Assembly (NCBI RefSeq): GCF_000744655.1
Contig: NZ_JQMJ01000003.1
Span: forward strand, 124,001 to 188,000
Length of the DNA: 64,000 bases
DNA from: Streptacidiphilus rugosus AM-16
Lineage (GTDB): Bacteria; Actinomycetota; Actinomycetes; Streptomycetales; Streptomycetaceae
Reading direction: 5' to 3'
The notes below the pieces were generated by a model that was given only the letters and a program-made list of their open reading frames with translations, was not told where the DNA came from and made no database searches. A program made the position numbers and the translations under genes. Positions 32,727-42,273 of this stretch are shown here, one piece after another. Each line of letters begins with the position of its first letter. Within the stretch, counting starts at the first letter, position 1.

Positions 32727-32933
32727 TCAGGCCTCCGTGCGCTGCTGCGGAATGCCCGCAAGCAGTGCACGCACCTCCGCCTCGCGGTAGCGGCGGTGCC
32801 CACCAAGCGTCCGGATCGACGTGAGCTTGCCGGCCTTGGCCCAGCGAGTGACCGTCTTCGGGTCAACGCGGAACATGGTGGCAACCTCAGCCGGCGTCAG
32901 CAGGGGTTCGGCATCAGGGGTACGAGCGGTCAT
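32727..32933 (-). CDS. bldC: Developmental regulator BldC (MerR-like)
   Basis: The product has 68 residues, exactly the usual length of BldC. It is a single MerR-like winged helix: LLTPAEVATMFRVDPKTVTRWAKAGKL, in part, then RTLGGHRRYREAEVRALL. BldC binds DNA as asymmetric head-to-tail oligomers and holds back entry into development. I start at the ATG at 32933; in-frame codons upstream are not conserved-looking. Neighbouring genes in the order hypothetical and vdh match the Streptomyces bldC locus. Confidence 0.95.
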   Translation of the reverse strand: MTARTPDAEPLLTPAEVATMFRVDPKTVTRWAKAGKLTSIRTLGGHRRYREAEVRALLAGIPQQRTEA

Positions 32934-33598
32934 GAGCGGCCTCCTCGGGAGAACCGAACCAACACGGTTCTTTCCTAGAAATTCTGCACCTTGGCATGCG
33001 ATGCCCGAAATGGCCACCGCCTACCAAGTCGGTAATAGGACGAACGGCTTGTCCTTGGCACTACAACTACACCATCCGTCCAGTCCAATCAGCCAAACCG
33101 GCGGAATTGACCCCTGGGGGGCCAAGCTCGACGGATGACGATGGACCATGCCATAACGGACAGTCGCCGCAAAGCGACCCTCTGTCACGACACTCCAGAC
33201 CCCCCGCTTCCCCCGCGAAGGCCCTCAATCTCTGCAGAACCACTCCAATGTGGGCACAGTGGTCTGCAGTGAGGCTGGTTGTCCTATTTTGACACCCAGT
33301 GCGGCCTTCGAGTCAACGGTGAGTCACGTCACGTTGGTGTGGGATTGACCCGATCCGGGACGTAGGTCCTATGTGGAGAGGGGATAAGCACCCGTGTGAC
33401 GTCTGAGGAGATGGTGCCACGCATGTCCGACAGGTCCGGTGGCCGCCTGCTGGCGTGATCGGTCGTGGCGGAAGTCCGCCATCCGCTACGCGCGTGGACT
33501 CGGCTTCGATGCGGAAACGGTGCCCGCACCCGGGGATCTCCGAGATCCGTCGAGATCCCTTCTATGCCCGACCGTTGCGCAATCGAAGCGGAACGGGC
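32934..33598. other. Long bldC upstream region without genes
   Basis: No convincing coding region is seen in these 665 bp. One large imperfect inverted repeat has arms CTGCAGAACCACT (33232-33244) and AGTGGTCTGCAG (33258-33269), pairing with a single bulged base. Long regulatory leaders are expected for bldC; promoter positions cannot be fixed by eye. Confidence 0.5.
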
Positions 33599-34567
33599 TC
33601 AGTTCGCGAACTGCAGTTCCTGCACCCGGCGCCAACGCTCGGTCAGTCGGCGGTAGCAACGTCCGGCACGAACCGGGTCGCCGGCGCGCAGCGCGGCGAC
33701 GCCCTCCGCCACCTCCTCCGCGGAGCGGTCGCCCGCCAGCCCCTGCTCGGGGATCGCGTGGACCAGGCCGCCGTAGTCGAGCTCGACCAGCGAACGCGGG
33801 TGGAACTCCTCCAGCCAGCGGCCGACCTCCTCCACGCCGTCGACCAGCGGGCCGTCGTCCAGGGTCTCCCGCAGCACCCGGAAGCCGCGTGCCACCCGCC
33901 GCCTGGCCTGGGCCATCGGTGTGCGGTAGCGCAGCACCGGCGCCGTCCGCCGCTTCGCGCCCACCTCCTCCTCCCGTGCGCCCGCCGAACGGGGCTCGGC
34001 CTGCTCGCCCGCGGCCTGCTCCGAGCCCTGCTCGGCGGGCGGCAGCTCCGAGGCGGGGAGTTCCGAGGCGGAGAACTCTGAGGGGATGTACTCGCGCTCG
34101 TCGTCGCCGAAGAGCAGGAACCAGCGCACCGGGATGTTCCAGGTGCTGGTGAGGATCCACGGCCGTCCGTCGGGGTGCTGCGCCCGCCAGCGGTCCCAGT
34201 CGGACTCCGCCTGCGCCCGCACCACCGGGGGCACCACCGCGTCCAGCAGCGACGGCGGCAGTTCGTCGGCCAGCTCGGCCAGGGCCAGCCAGCTGCGCAG
34301 CCGGGTCCGCCACGGGCAGAGGTAGAGGACGCCGTCCGCCTCGTGCACGAAGGCGTCCCTGCTCTCCTGCTCCGGCACCGCCAGCGGCGGGGTGCCGACC
34401 AGGTCGGCCAGCCGGCCCCGGTGCTCGTCGATCGCCGCTGGTCGTGGGCGCTGCGCCGCGTAGCCCTGCCAGTACGAACGCTCCGGCTCCGCGAAGGCCG
34501 CCAGTGGCTCGTAGACGCGCAGATAGGCCGCGTAGGGGGGATGCACCGAGGTCCGCAGCGTAGGCAC
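33599..34567 (-). CDS. Conserved hypothetical protein next to bldC
   Basis: The 322-residue protein begins [25 protein letters not shown]. It has a low-complexity Ser/Glu-rich middle (about 165-205) and ends in an Arg-rich helical region. The ordered parts contain [26 protein letters not shown], in part, and [19 protein letters not shown] protein of this type lies between bldC and vdh in Streptomyces genomes. No biochemical function is known to me. Confidence 0.75.
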   Translation of the reverse strand: MPTLRTSVHPPYAAYLRVYEPLAAFAEPERSYWQGYAAQRPRPAAIDEHRGRLADLVGTPPLAVPEQESRDAFVHEADGVLYLCPWRTRLRSWLALAELADELPPSLLDAVVPPVVRAQAESDWDRWRAQHPDGRPWILTSTWNIPVRWFLLFGDDEREYIPSEFSASELPASELPPAEQGSEQAAGEQAEPRSAGAREEEVGAKRRTAPVLRYRTPMAQARRRVARGFRVLRETLDDGPLVDGVEEVGRWLEEFHPRSLVELDYGGLVHAIPEQGLAGDRSAEEVAEGVAALRAGDPVRAGRCYRRLTERWRRVQELQFAN

Positions 34568-34737
34568 CCTGGCATCGTCGCACGCCGAGGCCCCCTGGTG
34601 GCCCGGAAGGCCACGGTCCGTTCCTGACCGTCCGGCCCGTGGGCGGGCGTACCGCCGGAGCCGGAGGCGGATCTAGGCTTCAGGCAGAACGTCCGCACCA
34701 CAGCAAGCGGACGCGAGTCGACAATGGAGTCACCACC

Positions 34738-35871
34738 GTGACCGATGTCAGTGAGCGTTCCGGCGTACTCAGCCGGATCTTCTCGAGCGACGCCACCGCG
34801 GCGCCCGGCGACAGCCATGAGCAGGTCGTCCTGTGCCATGACCGCGACACCGGCCTGAAGGCCGTCATCGCGATCCACTCCACCGCCCTGGGCCCCGCCC
34901 TCGGCGGCACCCGGTTCCACCCCTACGCGACCGAGGAGGAGGCCGTCCAGGACGCCCTCAACCTCTCCCGCGGCATGTCCTACAAGAACGCCCTGGCCGG
35001 GCTCGACCTCGGCGGCGGCAAGGCCGTCATCATCGGCGACCCGACCAAGATCAAGACTGAGGCGCTGCTCCGCGCCTACGGCCGTTTCGTGCAGTCCCTG
35101 AACGGCCGCTACGTCACCGCCTGCGACGTCGGCACCTACGTCGCCGACATGGACGTCATCGCCCGCGAGTGCGACTTCGTCACCGGCCGCTCCCCCGAGT
35201 ACGGCGGCGCGGGCGACTCGTCCGTACTGACCTCCTTCGGCGTCTTCCAGGGCATGCGCGCCGCGGCCCAGCACCGCTGGGGCACCCCGAGCCTGACGGG
35301 CCGCCGGGTCGGCGTGGCCGGCATCGGCAAGGTCGGCCACTACCTGGTCGAGCACCTGGTCGCCGACGGCGCGCAGGTCGTGGTGACCGACGTCCGCGAG
35401 GACGCGGTGAACCGCGTCAAGGCCGCCCACCCGGGCGTCGAGGTCGTCGCCGACACCCAGGCCCTGATCCGGGCGAACCTGGACGTCTACGCCCCCTGTG
35501 CCCTCGGCGGCGCGCTGAACGACGAGACGGTGCCGGCCCTGACCGCGACGATCGTCTGCGGCGCGGCCAACAACCAGCTGGCGCACCCCGGCGTGGAGAA
35601 GGACCTGGCCGACCGGGGCATCCTCTACGCCCCCGACTACGTGGTGAACGCCGGTGGCGTGATCCAGGTCGCGGACGAGATCGAGGGCTTCGTCTTCGAG
35701 CGGGCCAAGGCCAAGGCTTCGAAGATCTTCGACACCACCCTGGAGATCTTCGCCCTCGCCGACTCGGATGGCGTTCCCCCGGCCGTCGCGGCGGACCGGC
35801 TCGCCGAGCGGCGGATGGCCGAGGTCGGCCGCCTCCGCACGATCCTGCTCCCCGGCTCCCGCCGGGCGTGA
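34738..35871 (+). CDS. vdh: Valine/leucine/phenylalanine dehydrogenase
   Basis: The 377-residue protein starts at a GTG with GGAGT eight bases upstream. It shows the dehydrogenase signature [18 protein letters not shown] with the catalytic Lys, and the NAD-binding [16 protein letters not shown]. It oxidatively deaminates branched-chain amino acids to oxo acids and ammonium using NAD, feeding acyl-CoA precursors. The genomic place beside bldC and purM matches vdh of Streptomyces. Confidence 0.92.
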   Translation: MTDVSERSGVLSRIFSSDATAAPGDSHEQVVLCHDRDTGLKAVIAIHSTALGPALGGTRFHPYATEEEAVQDALNLSRGMSYKNALAGLDLGGGKAVIIGDPTKIKTEALLRAYGRFVQSLNGRYVTACDVGTYVADMDVIARECDFVTGRSPEYGGAGDSSVLTSFGVFQGMRAAAQHRWGTPSLTGRRVGVAGIGKVGHYLVEHLVADGAQVVVTDVREDAVNRVKAAHPGVEVVADTQALIRANLDVYAPCALGGALNDETVPALTATIVCGAANNQLAHPGVEKDLADRGILYAPDYVVNAGGVIQVADEIEGFVFERAKAKASKIFDTTLEIFALADSDGVPPAVAADRLAERRMAEVGRLRTILLPGSRRA

Positions 35872-35877
35872 CGGATA

Positions 35878-35923
35878 CCCCCGGACGGGAACGCGGTTCT
35901 CACCTGACGCCCCCGTCCGGGGG
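35878..35923 (+). terminator. Terminator of vdh
   Basis: Arms CCCCCGGACGGG (35878-35889) and CCCGTCCGGGGG (35912-35923) around a 22-base loop, directly after the vdh stop codon. Confidence 0.75.
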
Positions 35924-36208
35924 ATACCCCTTGCCCGTACGGGGGATAATCGTGTCGGATCGGTCACCGCGGACGCGCGGCGCCTGCTCCCGCGCATGCC
36001 CCGTTTTGCGGCCCTGACCTGCATCAATATGGTTACAACCCGGGGTGGCGTGCGCCACGTCGCACAGGCGGCGTACCGTACGGCGCTGTAAGCAGGTACC
36101 GTTGTTGCTCTAAGGACCGGCTCTCTCACTTCAGCGAGGGGCCGTTCCGAATCATGAACGCGTGACAAGACTCGGAGCCAGGAGCTCCGTCGTTGAGGGG
36201 GTCGAGCC

Positions 36209-36463
36209 ATGGGGCGCGGCCGGGCCAAGGCCAAGCAGACAAAGGTCGCCCGCCAGCTGAAGTACAACAGCGGCGGCTTCGACGCGTCGCGCTTGGCCAA
36301 TGAGCTGGGCGTTGCGTCAACGGACGAAACGGTCAATCCGGAGCCGTTCGATGACGACGAGGAAGAGGACGACGATCCTTACGCCTCGTACGCACAGCTG
36401 TACAACGACGTGGACGACGAAGAAGAGGACGTGAACGAGAGTCCCTCTCGCAAACGAGCCTGA
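36209..36463 (+). CDS. DUF3073 protein
   Basis: This 84-residue protein has a basic start MGRGRAKAKQTKVARQLKY and a very acidic second half (FDDDEEEDDDPYASYAQLYNDVDDEEED in part), the DUF3073 pattern found only in actinobacteria, usually beside purM. Charge separation suggests nucleic acid or ribosome contact, but no function is established. A long, AT-richer leader lies upstream. Confidence 0.9.
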   Translation: MGRGRAKAKQTKVARQLKYNSGGFDASRLANELGVASTDETVNPEPFDDDEEEDDDPYASYAQLYNDVDDEEEDVNESPSRKRA

Positions 36464-36481
36464 CGTCACCACCGCCTGAAA

Positions 36482-36524
36482 ACGACGAAGCCGACCTGGT
36501 CCAACCAGGTCGGCCCTTCGTCGT
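36482..36524 (+). terminator. Terminator of the DUF3073 gene
   Basis: Outer arms ACGACGAAG / CTTCGTCGT and inner arms CCGACCTGGT / ACCAGGTCGG with a 3-base loop. Confidence 0.85.
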
Positions 36525-36564
36525 CCCCGGAAGCCTGTGGCAGGCGAGGACCATGCAGAGACCT

Positions 36565-36693
36565 CAGGGGCGCGGGGAACTGCGCGAGCAACCACCCTGT
36601 GCGGATGGCCCTGCGCGAGGAGGACCACCCGCGCGCCAGTGGCTTGTCGCGCCCGCGCGCCGGAGGCGCATGTCAGCGGAGCCCCGCGCCCCT
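36565..36693. repeat. Palindromic intergenic element, copy A
   Basis: Left arm CAGGGGCGCGGGGAACTGCG and right arm GGAGCCCCGCGCCCCTGG, with the internal GTGCGGATGGCCCTGCGCGA shared with copies B and C. The right half carries an extra ~30 bp, so the outer palindrome is disrupted. Confidence 0.75.
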
Positions 36694-36703
36694 GGCGGTG
36701 CGA

Positions 36704-37795
36704 CTACTGCGCGTAGCTCCCGTACAGCGCCGCGCCGCCCGCCGCGTAGTCGCCCGACGCGTCGACGATGTCGCCCAGGAGCCAGGCCTCGACGTCGCGG
36801 TCCTCCAGGACCGCGAGAACCGTGTCCACGGACTCCTGCGGGACCACGGCGACCATGCCGATGCCCATGTTCAGCGTCTTCTCGATCTCCAGCGTCTCCA
36901 TCCGGCCGACCTCGGCCACCGTCCGGAAGACCGGCATCGGCGTCCACGTGCCGCGGTCGAGCCGTGCGTGCAGGCCCTCCGGGATGACGCGGGCCAGGTT
37001 CGCCGCCAGGCCGCCGCCGGTGACGTGGGAGAAGGCGTGGATCTCGGTCGCCCGCGCCAGCGCCAGGCAGTCCAGGGAGTAGATCCTGGTCGGCTCCAGC
37101 AGCTCCTCGCCCAGGGTCCGGCCGAACTCCTCGACCTTGCGGTCGAGCTTCCAGCCGGCCTCGCTCAGCAGCACGTGGCGGACCAGCGAGTAGCCGTTCG
37201 AGTGGAGGCCGGAGGCCGCCATCGCGATGACCACGTCGCCCGCGCGCACCCGGTGCGCGCCCAGCAGGGCGTCCGCCTCGACCACGCCCGTGCCCGCGCC
37301 GGCCACGTCGTACTCGTCCGGGCCGAGCAGACCCGGGTGCTCGGCGGTCTCGCCGCCGACCAGCGCGCAGCCGGCCAGGACGCAGCCCTCGGCGATGCCC
37401 TTGACGATCTGCGCGACCCGCTCCGGGTGGACCTTGCCGACGCAGATGTAGTCCGTCATGAACAGCGGCTCGGCGCCGCAGACGACCAGGTCGTCCACGA
37501 CCATGCCGACCAGGTCGTGGCCGATGGTGTCGTGCTTGTCCATCGCCGCGGCCAGTGCGACCTTGGTGCCGACGCCGTCCGTCGCGGTGGCCAGCAGCGG
37601 ACGCTCGTAGCGCTTGAACGCGCTCGCGTCGAAGAGCCCGGCGAAACCGCCCAGGCCGCCGACGACCTCGGGGCGGGTGGTCTTGCCGACCCACTCCTTC
37701 ATCAGCTCGACGGCCAGGTCTCCGGCCTCGATCGACACTCCGGCGGCGGCGTAGGTGGCGCCGGCGCCCTCGGCAGGCATGGACTGGTCAGACAC
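36704..37795 (-). CDS. purM: Phosphoribosylformylglycinamidine cyclo-ligase (AIR synthetase)
   Basis: The 363-residue protein has the PurM/SelD-type ATP fold with LLATATDGVGTKVALA, GCALVGGETAEHPGLLG and ASGLHSNGYSLVRHVL. It closes the imidazole ring of 5-aminoimidazole ribotide, step five of purine synthesis. It lies 60 bp downstream of purF on the same strand, so purF-purM form an operon. No riboswitch-like leader is visible between them. Confidence 0.97.
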   Translation of the reverse strand: MSDQSMPAEGAGATYAAAGVSIEAGDLAVELMKEWVGKTTRPEVVGGLGGFAGLFDASAFKRYERPLLATATDGVGTKVALAAAMDKHDTIGHDLVGMVVDDLVVCGAEPLFMTDYICVGKVHPERVAQIVKGIAEGCVLAGCALVGGETAEHPGLLGPDEYDVAGAGTGVVEADALLGAHRVRAGDVVIAMAASGLHSNGYSLVRHVLLSEAGWKLDRKVEEFGRTLGEELLEPTRIYSLDCLALARATEIHAFSHVTGGGLAANLARVIPEGLHARLDRGTWTPMPVFRTVAEVGRMETLEIEKTLNMGIGMVAVVPQESVDTVLAVLEDRDVEAWLLGDIVDASGDYAAGGAALYGSYAQ

Positions 37796-37855
37796 GGGAC
37801 GGCCCTTTCGGGTCAGTTGCTGGGGAGCAGGAAAATCTTGGAGCCCGGGTGCGGC

Positions 37856-39433
37856 TCAGGGGCGCCGCAGGGCGTCCGCCGCGCCGGGGCCGCCGAGCAG
37901 CGACTGCACGCCGTCGACGTCCGAGCGGTTGCCGCCGCGCACGGCCGGGGGCTGCTTCGCGGCGGTGATCTCCGCCTCGAGCAGGTGCTTGCCGAGCAGC
38001 TCGGGGTCGGGCAGCTCGACCGGGTAGGTGCCGTCGAAGCAGGCCCGGCAGAGCCGGTCCTTGGGCTGGTCGGTGGCGGCGATCATGCCGTCGATGGAGA
38101 TGTAGGCCAGCGAGTCCGCGCCCAGCGAGGCGGCGATCTCGTCGACCGACAGTCCGTTGGCGATCAGCTCCGCGCGGGTGGCGAAGTCGATGCCGTAGAA
38201 GCAGGGCCACTTGACCGGCGGGGAGGAGATCCGGATGTGGACCTCGGCCGCGCCCGCCTCGCGCAGCATCCGCACCAGCGCGCGCTGGGTGTTGCCGCGG
38301 ACGATCGAGTCGTCCACGACGACCAGCCGCTTGCCGCGGATGACGTCCTTGAGCGGGTTCAGCTTGAGCCGGATGCCCAGCTGGCGGATGGTCTGGTTGG
38401 GCTGGATGAAGGTCCGGCCGACGTAGGCGTTCTTCACCAGACCGGAGCCGAAGGGGATCCCGCTCTGCTCGGCGTAGCCGATGGCGGCCGGGGTGCCGGA
38501 CTCCGGGGTCGCTATCACCAGGTCGGCCTCGACCGGCGCCTCGACGGCCAGCTTGCGGCCCATCTCCACACGGGAGAGGTGCACGTTGCGGCCGGCGATG
38601 GTGGTGTCCGGACGGGCCAGGTAGACGTACTCGAAGACGCAGCCCTTGGGGGCGGCCTCGGCGAAGCGGGAGGTGCGCAGGCCGTTCTCGTCGACGGCGA
38701 TCAGCTCACCGGGCTCGACCTCCCGGATGAACGACGCGCCGACGATGTCGAGCGCGGCGGTCTCGGAGGCGACGACCCAGCCGCGCTCCAGCCGGCCCAG
38801 CACCAGCGGGCGGATGCCCTGCGGGTCGCGGGCGGCGTAGAGGGTCTGCTCGTCCATGAAGACCAGCGAGAAGGCGCCCTTGACCTGAGGCAGGACCTGG
38901 CGGGCGGTCTCCTCGACGGTGAGGTCCGGCTGGCCCGCGAGAAGCGCGGTCAGCAGGTCGGTGTCGTTGGTGACGGCGGCCCGGCCGGAGCGGGAGACGT
39001 GCTCCTCGCCCGGCAGCTCGGCGACCAGCTTGGCCAGTTCGGCGGTGTTGACCAGGTTGCCGTTGTGGCCGAGCGCGAGGCTGCCCTGCGCCGTGGCGCG
39101 GAAGGTCGGCTGGGCGTTCTCCCACACCGAGGACCCGGTGGTGGAGTAACGGCAGTGGCCGACGGCGATGTGGCCCTGCAGGGAGTTGAGGGAGGTCTCG
39201 TCGAAGACCTGGGAGACGAGCCCCATGTCCTTGTAGACGAGGATCTGCGAGCCGTTACTCACTGCGATGCCCGCGGACTCCTGTCCGCGGTGCTGCAGGG
39301 CGTAGAGCCCGAAATAGCTGAGCTTGGCGACCTCTTCGCCGGGGGCCCAGACACCGAAGACGCCGCAGGCGTCCTGCGGGCCCTTCTCGCCGGGGAGGAG
39401 GTCATGACTGAGTCGTCCGTCACCACGTGGCAC
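37856..39433 (-). CDS. purF: Amidophosphoribosyltransferase
   Basis: I start at the GTG at 39433 (MPRGDGRLSHDLLPGEKG), giving 525 residues. The usual Streptomyces propeptide of about 22 residues precedes the catalytic Cys in DACGVFGVW. The glutaminase domain shows YALQHRGQESAGIAV; the PRPP loop is RLVVVDDSIVRGNTQRALV. It makes phosphoribosylamine from PRPP and glutamine, the first step of purine synthesis. Two Cys near the end (LCRACFDG) fit the Fe-S cluster of this subtype. Confidence 0.97.
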   Translation of the reverse strand: MPRGDGRLSHDLLPGEKGPQDACGVFGVWAPGEEVAKLSYFGLYALQHRGQESAGIAVSNGSQILVYKDMGLVSQVFDETSLNSLQGHIAVGHCRYSTTGSSVWENAQPTFRATAQGSLALGHNGNLVNTAELAKLVAELPGEEHVSRSGRAAVTNDTDLLTALLAGQPDLTVEETARQVLPQVKGAFSLVFMDEQTLYAARDPQGIRPLVLGRLERGWVVASETAALDIVGASFIREVEPGELIAVDENGLRTSRFAEAAPKGCVFEYVYLARPDTTIAGRNVHLSRVEMGRKLAVEAPVEADLVIATPESGTPAAIGYAEQSGIPFGSGLVKNAYVGRTFIQPNQTIRQLGIRLKLNPLKDVIRGKRLVVVDDSIVRGNTQRALVRMLREAGAAEVHIRISSPPVKWPCFYGIDFATRAELIANGLSVDEIAASLGADSLAYISIDGMIAATDQPKDRLCRACFDGTYPVELPDPELLGKHLLEAEITAAKQPPAVRGGNRSDVDGVQSLLGGPGAADALRRP

Positions 39434-39523
39434 AACACCGAGTCTAGGGCAGGGCGACCCACCGGGCGGACGGACCAAGATCCGCCCGCCGCCGCGATCG
39501 CTTCGGACGCGCGTAGACCGGCC

Positions 39524-40324
39524 TCAGCCCATCACAGGCAGTAGCGACGACAGATCACTGCGCTCACCACTCGCCGTGAGTTCCGCCACGTCCAGCGCCT
39601 GCGCCCAGGTGGTCCTGCCGGTCGCCAGCCGGATCCACGGCAGCGGGGAGGTCTCCACGACGTTGGGCGGCGTGCCGCGGGTGTGCCGGGGACCCTCGAC
39701 GCACTGCACCACCGCGAAGGGCGGGATCCGCAGCTCCACGGCCCCTCCGGGGGCCTGCGCGGCGAAGGCGTCGGCGAGCAGCCGGCAGACGGAGGCGAGG
39801 GCGTGCCGGTCGTGCGGGAAGTCGTTGATCTTCAGCGCGTCGGCGAGGTCGTCGGCGTGGACGACGGCCTCGACCAGGCGGGTGACCAGGTAGTCGTCGA
39901 GCAGCATGGCGCCCCGGCGGTGGACGATCCGCGTCTCCGGCCCGAGGTCCGCGTCCAGGACCGCGACGGCGCGGTCGACGGCCGCGTTCAGGGCCTCCCT
40001 GAGGTCCCCTGCGGCGGCGCGCTCCTCGGCGTCCTCGGCGATGGCCGCGGCGGCGCCGCGGGTGCCTGCGGCCCAGTCCGAGACGGTCATGGCTGGCTGC
40101 CCGTCGTCGGGCGCGGCAAGGAAGGTCGGCAACGCGTCGAAGGCGGTGGCCAGATGGGCGACCAACTCGGCCACGCGCCACGCTCCGAGCCGCGTGGGCA
40201 GCGCGAGCTGCTCGTCCCCGAGGGAGCGGGCGAGCCCCCTGATCGCCTCCGCCTGCGCGCGCAGCGCGGCACGGGACTTGAGCCGGTCATAGGTACGGGC
40301 ACGTGATCGCGAAGCGGGCGGCAT
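39524..40324 (-). CDS. Maleylpyruvate isomerase/DinB-like mycothiol-dependent protein
   Basis: I start at the ATG at 40324, giving 266 residues. The N-terminal four-helix bundle reads LPTRLGAWRVAELVAHLATAFDAL, in part, and includes the metal-binding His of MDMPI_N (VAHLA). HADDLADAL supplies the second metal histidine, and a C-terminal SCP2/MDMPI_C-like half follows. The family uses mycothiol or metals in detoxification. It sits beside purF in Streptomyces; no link with purine synthesis is evident. Confidence 0.75.
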   Translation of the reverse strand: MPPASRSRARTYDRLKSRAALRAQAEAIRGLARSLGDEQLALPTRLGAWRVAELVAHLATAFDALPTFLAAPDDGQPAMTVSDWAAGTRGAAAAIAEDAEERAAAGDLREALNAAVDRAVAVLDADLGPETRIVHRRGAMLLDDYLVTRLVEAVVHADDLADALKINDFPHDRHALASVCRLLADAFAAQAPGGAVELRIPPFAVVQCVEGPRHTRGTPPNVVETSPLPWIRLATGRTTWAQALDVAELTASGERSDLSSLLPVMG

Positions 40325-40410
40325 GCGACGCACTCTAGCCATCCGGCACCGAGCAACCCGGCAGGGCCCCCGGGGAGCGTTCCGCCGCCGAGCAACCAGG
40401 CAGGGTCCTC

Positions 40411-40513
40411 AGGGGCGCGAGGAACTGCGCGAGAAACCACCCAGTGCGGACGGCCCTGCGCGATGAGGGACCATCCGCTCATCAGTGGCTTGTCGCGCAG
40501 TTCCTCGCGCCCC
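40411..40513. repeat. Palindromic intergenic element, copy B
   Basis: A 103-bp element with arms AGGGGCGCGAGGAACTGCGC and GCGCAGTTCCTCGCGCCCC, and an inner stem around GCGGACGGCCCTGCGCGATG. It has the same length and layout as copy C. It lies between the divergent genes at 40324 and 40695. Confidence 0.8.
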
Positions 40514-40694
40514 CAAGCGGTTGCAACGGGCCCTCTGCTGGGAAGTGCCGCGCCCTGCGCCGGGGGCGGGGACTTCCTCGCGCTGCTGGGGTGGTGCAAC
40601 GGACTCTCGGTGAGAGGGGGTGTGGCGGGATGTAAGTACTGTCATGGCGTTTTACCGCTTGCCTGGGGCCCGGTCGCGCCGGAACCCTGGAGGG

Positions 40695-41663
40695 GTGACC
40701 ACCGAGCGCATCGAGACCCGTGTCAGTCCCTCCTCCGACTCCCCCTCCTCCGCGCGTTCCGCGCGCCTCGCGGCCGGCGCGGCCGGGCTCACGGTCGTGC
40801 TGTGGGCCTCCGCCTTCGTCGGCATCAGGTCGGCCGGACACGATCTCTCCCCCGGCGCGCTCGCGCTCCTGCGGTTGGCCGTCGCCACCCTGCTGCTCGG
40901 CGGCATGGTCGTGGCCCGGCGTGAGCCCCTGCCCTCGCGGCGCGATCTGCCGCGCATCATCGCGGTCGGCCTGCTCTGGTTCGGGGCCTACAACGTGATG
41001 CTCAACGCCGCCGAGCAGCGGGTCGACGCCGGGACGGCGTCGATGCTGGTCAACATCAGCCCGATCCTCATCGCGCTGATCGCCGCCGCGGTCCTGCGCG
41101 AGGGACTGACGAAGGCGCTGGTCCTCGGCATGCTGGTGTCCTTCTCCGGCGTTCTCGTGATCGGCTTCGGCTCCTCGCGCCACGGCGGCACCGACTACCT
41201 CGGCGTCCTGCTCTGCTTCGCCTCGGCCGTCGTCTACGCCGTGGCCGTCGTGGTCCAGAAACCGGTGCTCACCCAGGTCTCCGCGCTGCAGACGACCTTC
41301 CTCGCCTGCGCTGTCGGCACCGTCGCCTGCCTCCCGTTCGCACCCCAGCTGCTGCACGAGATCCCGAGGGCGCACAGCTCCGCGATCGCCTGGGCGGTCT
41401 ACCTCGGAGCGGCGCCGACCGCCGTCGCCTTCACCACCTGGGCCTACGCGCTCGCCCGTACCAGCGCGGGCAAGCTCGGCGTCACCACCTACCTGGTGCC
41501 GCCGATCTCCATCCTGCTGGGCTGGCTGATGCTGAGCGAGACCCCGAGCTGGGTCTCCGTCGGCGGCGGTCTGCTCTGCCTGGGCGGCGTGGCCGTGGCC
41601 CGCTTCACGCGGAAGCCGGACGCCGCCCGCCCGGCTCAGTCCGGCAGCTCGCTCGGGAGGTAG
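40695..41663 (+). CDS. EamA/DMT-family transporter
   Basis: I start at the GTG at 40695, with GGAGG close upstream; 322 residues. Ten membrane helices in two EamA repeats are visible (LTVVLWASAFVGIRSAGHDL ... ALLRLAVATLLLGG; then AYALARTSAGKLGVTTYLVPPISILLGWLML in part). The family exports metabolites or amino acids. The last 28 bp overlap the convergent transglutaminase-like gene. Confidence 0.9.
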   Translation: MTTERIETRVSPSSDSPSSARSARLAAGAAGLTVVLWASAFVGIRSAGHDLSPGALALLRLAVATLLLGGMVVARREPLPSRRDLPRIIAVGLLWFGAYNVMLNAAEQRVDAGTASMLVNISPILIALIAAAVLREGLTKALVLGMLVSFSGVLVIGFGSSRHGGTDYLGVLLCFASAVVYAVAVVVQKPVLTQVSALQTTFLACAVGTVACLPFAPQLLHEIPRAHSSAIAWAVYLGAAPTAVAFTTWAYALARTSAGKLGVTTYLVPPISILLGWLMLSETPSWVSVGGGLLCLGGVAVARFTRKPDAARPAQSGSSLGR

Positions 41664-42211
41664 TAGCCGTAGCCGTCGCGGCCGGGCTCGGCCTCCGCCA
41701 GCGCGCGGACGAGGCCGGCCGGAGGGGTCGCGTGCACACCGGGGTAGTCCAGCTCGCCGGGCTCCGCCACCGGCCAGGCCAGCCGCTCGTGTTCGAGGTC
41801 GTAACGGGCGTCCACGCCTTCCTTGTTGCCCCGGGCGTCGAGCCGTGACCAGCGGCCGCCGAGCCGAACGGCGATCAGCCCGTGCACCATGAAGCCGCCC
41901 TCCCCGTCGCCGAGTCGCTGGTAGCAGAGCCCTGCGGGCACGCCCTGCGCCCGCAGGAGTGCGACCAGCAGGTGCGACTTGCCGTGGCAGATCGCGTTGC
42001 GCGCCGCCAGCACCTCGGAGGCGCGGTAGGCACCGCTGTACACGCCGGCGTCGGCCGAGTGGCGGACCTCGTCCCGCACGAACAGGTAGGCCGCCTCCGG
42101 GGTGGCCAGCTCGGCCGCGAGCCGTCGGAGATCCGGATCCTGGTGGTCGATGGTCGCGTCCGCCGCCAGGTAGGCGGCCGGATCGTCGGTCACGGGGGCA
42201 AGGATCGTCAT
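41636..42211 (-). CDS. Transglutaminase-like protein
   Basis: I start at the ATG at 42211 (MTILAPVTDDPAAYLAAD); 191 residues. The triad of the transglutaminase-like fold is visible: Cys in NAICHGKSHLLVALLRAQGVPAGLCY (in part), His in FMVHGLIAVRL and Asp in WSRLDARGN. Such proteins are mostly cysteine proteases or peptide hydrolases. It overlaps the transporter gene tail to tail. Confidence 0.82.
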   Translation of the reverse strand: MTILAPVTDDPAAYLAADATIDHQDPDLRRLAAELATPEAAYLFVRDEVRHSADAGVYSGAYRASEVLAARNAICHGKSHLLVALLRAQGVPAGLCYQRLGDGEGGFMVHGLIAVRLGGRWSRLDARGNKEGVDARYDLEHERLAWPVAEPGELDYPGVHATPPAGLVRALAEAEPGRDGYGYYLPSELPD

Positions 42212-42273
42212 GCCGGGACTCTCGCAGTGCCCCCGCCCCGCCCGTGCGGGATTCCGGTGGCCGAGACGCGGGC

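Noticed and set aside
33411-33459. Short leader peptide (about 15 codons) before the long bldC gap end
   Set aside because: The ribosome binding site is too close to the start and there is no following plus-strand gene to regulate.
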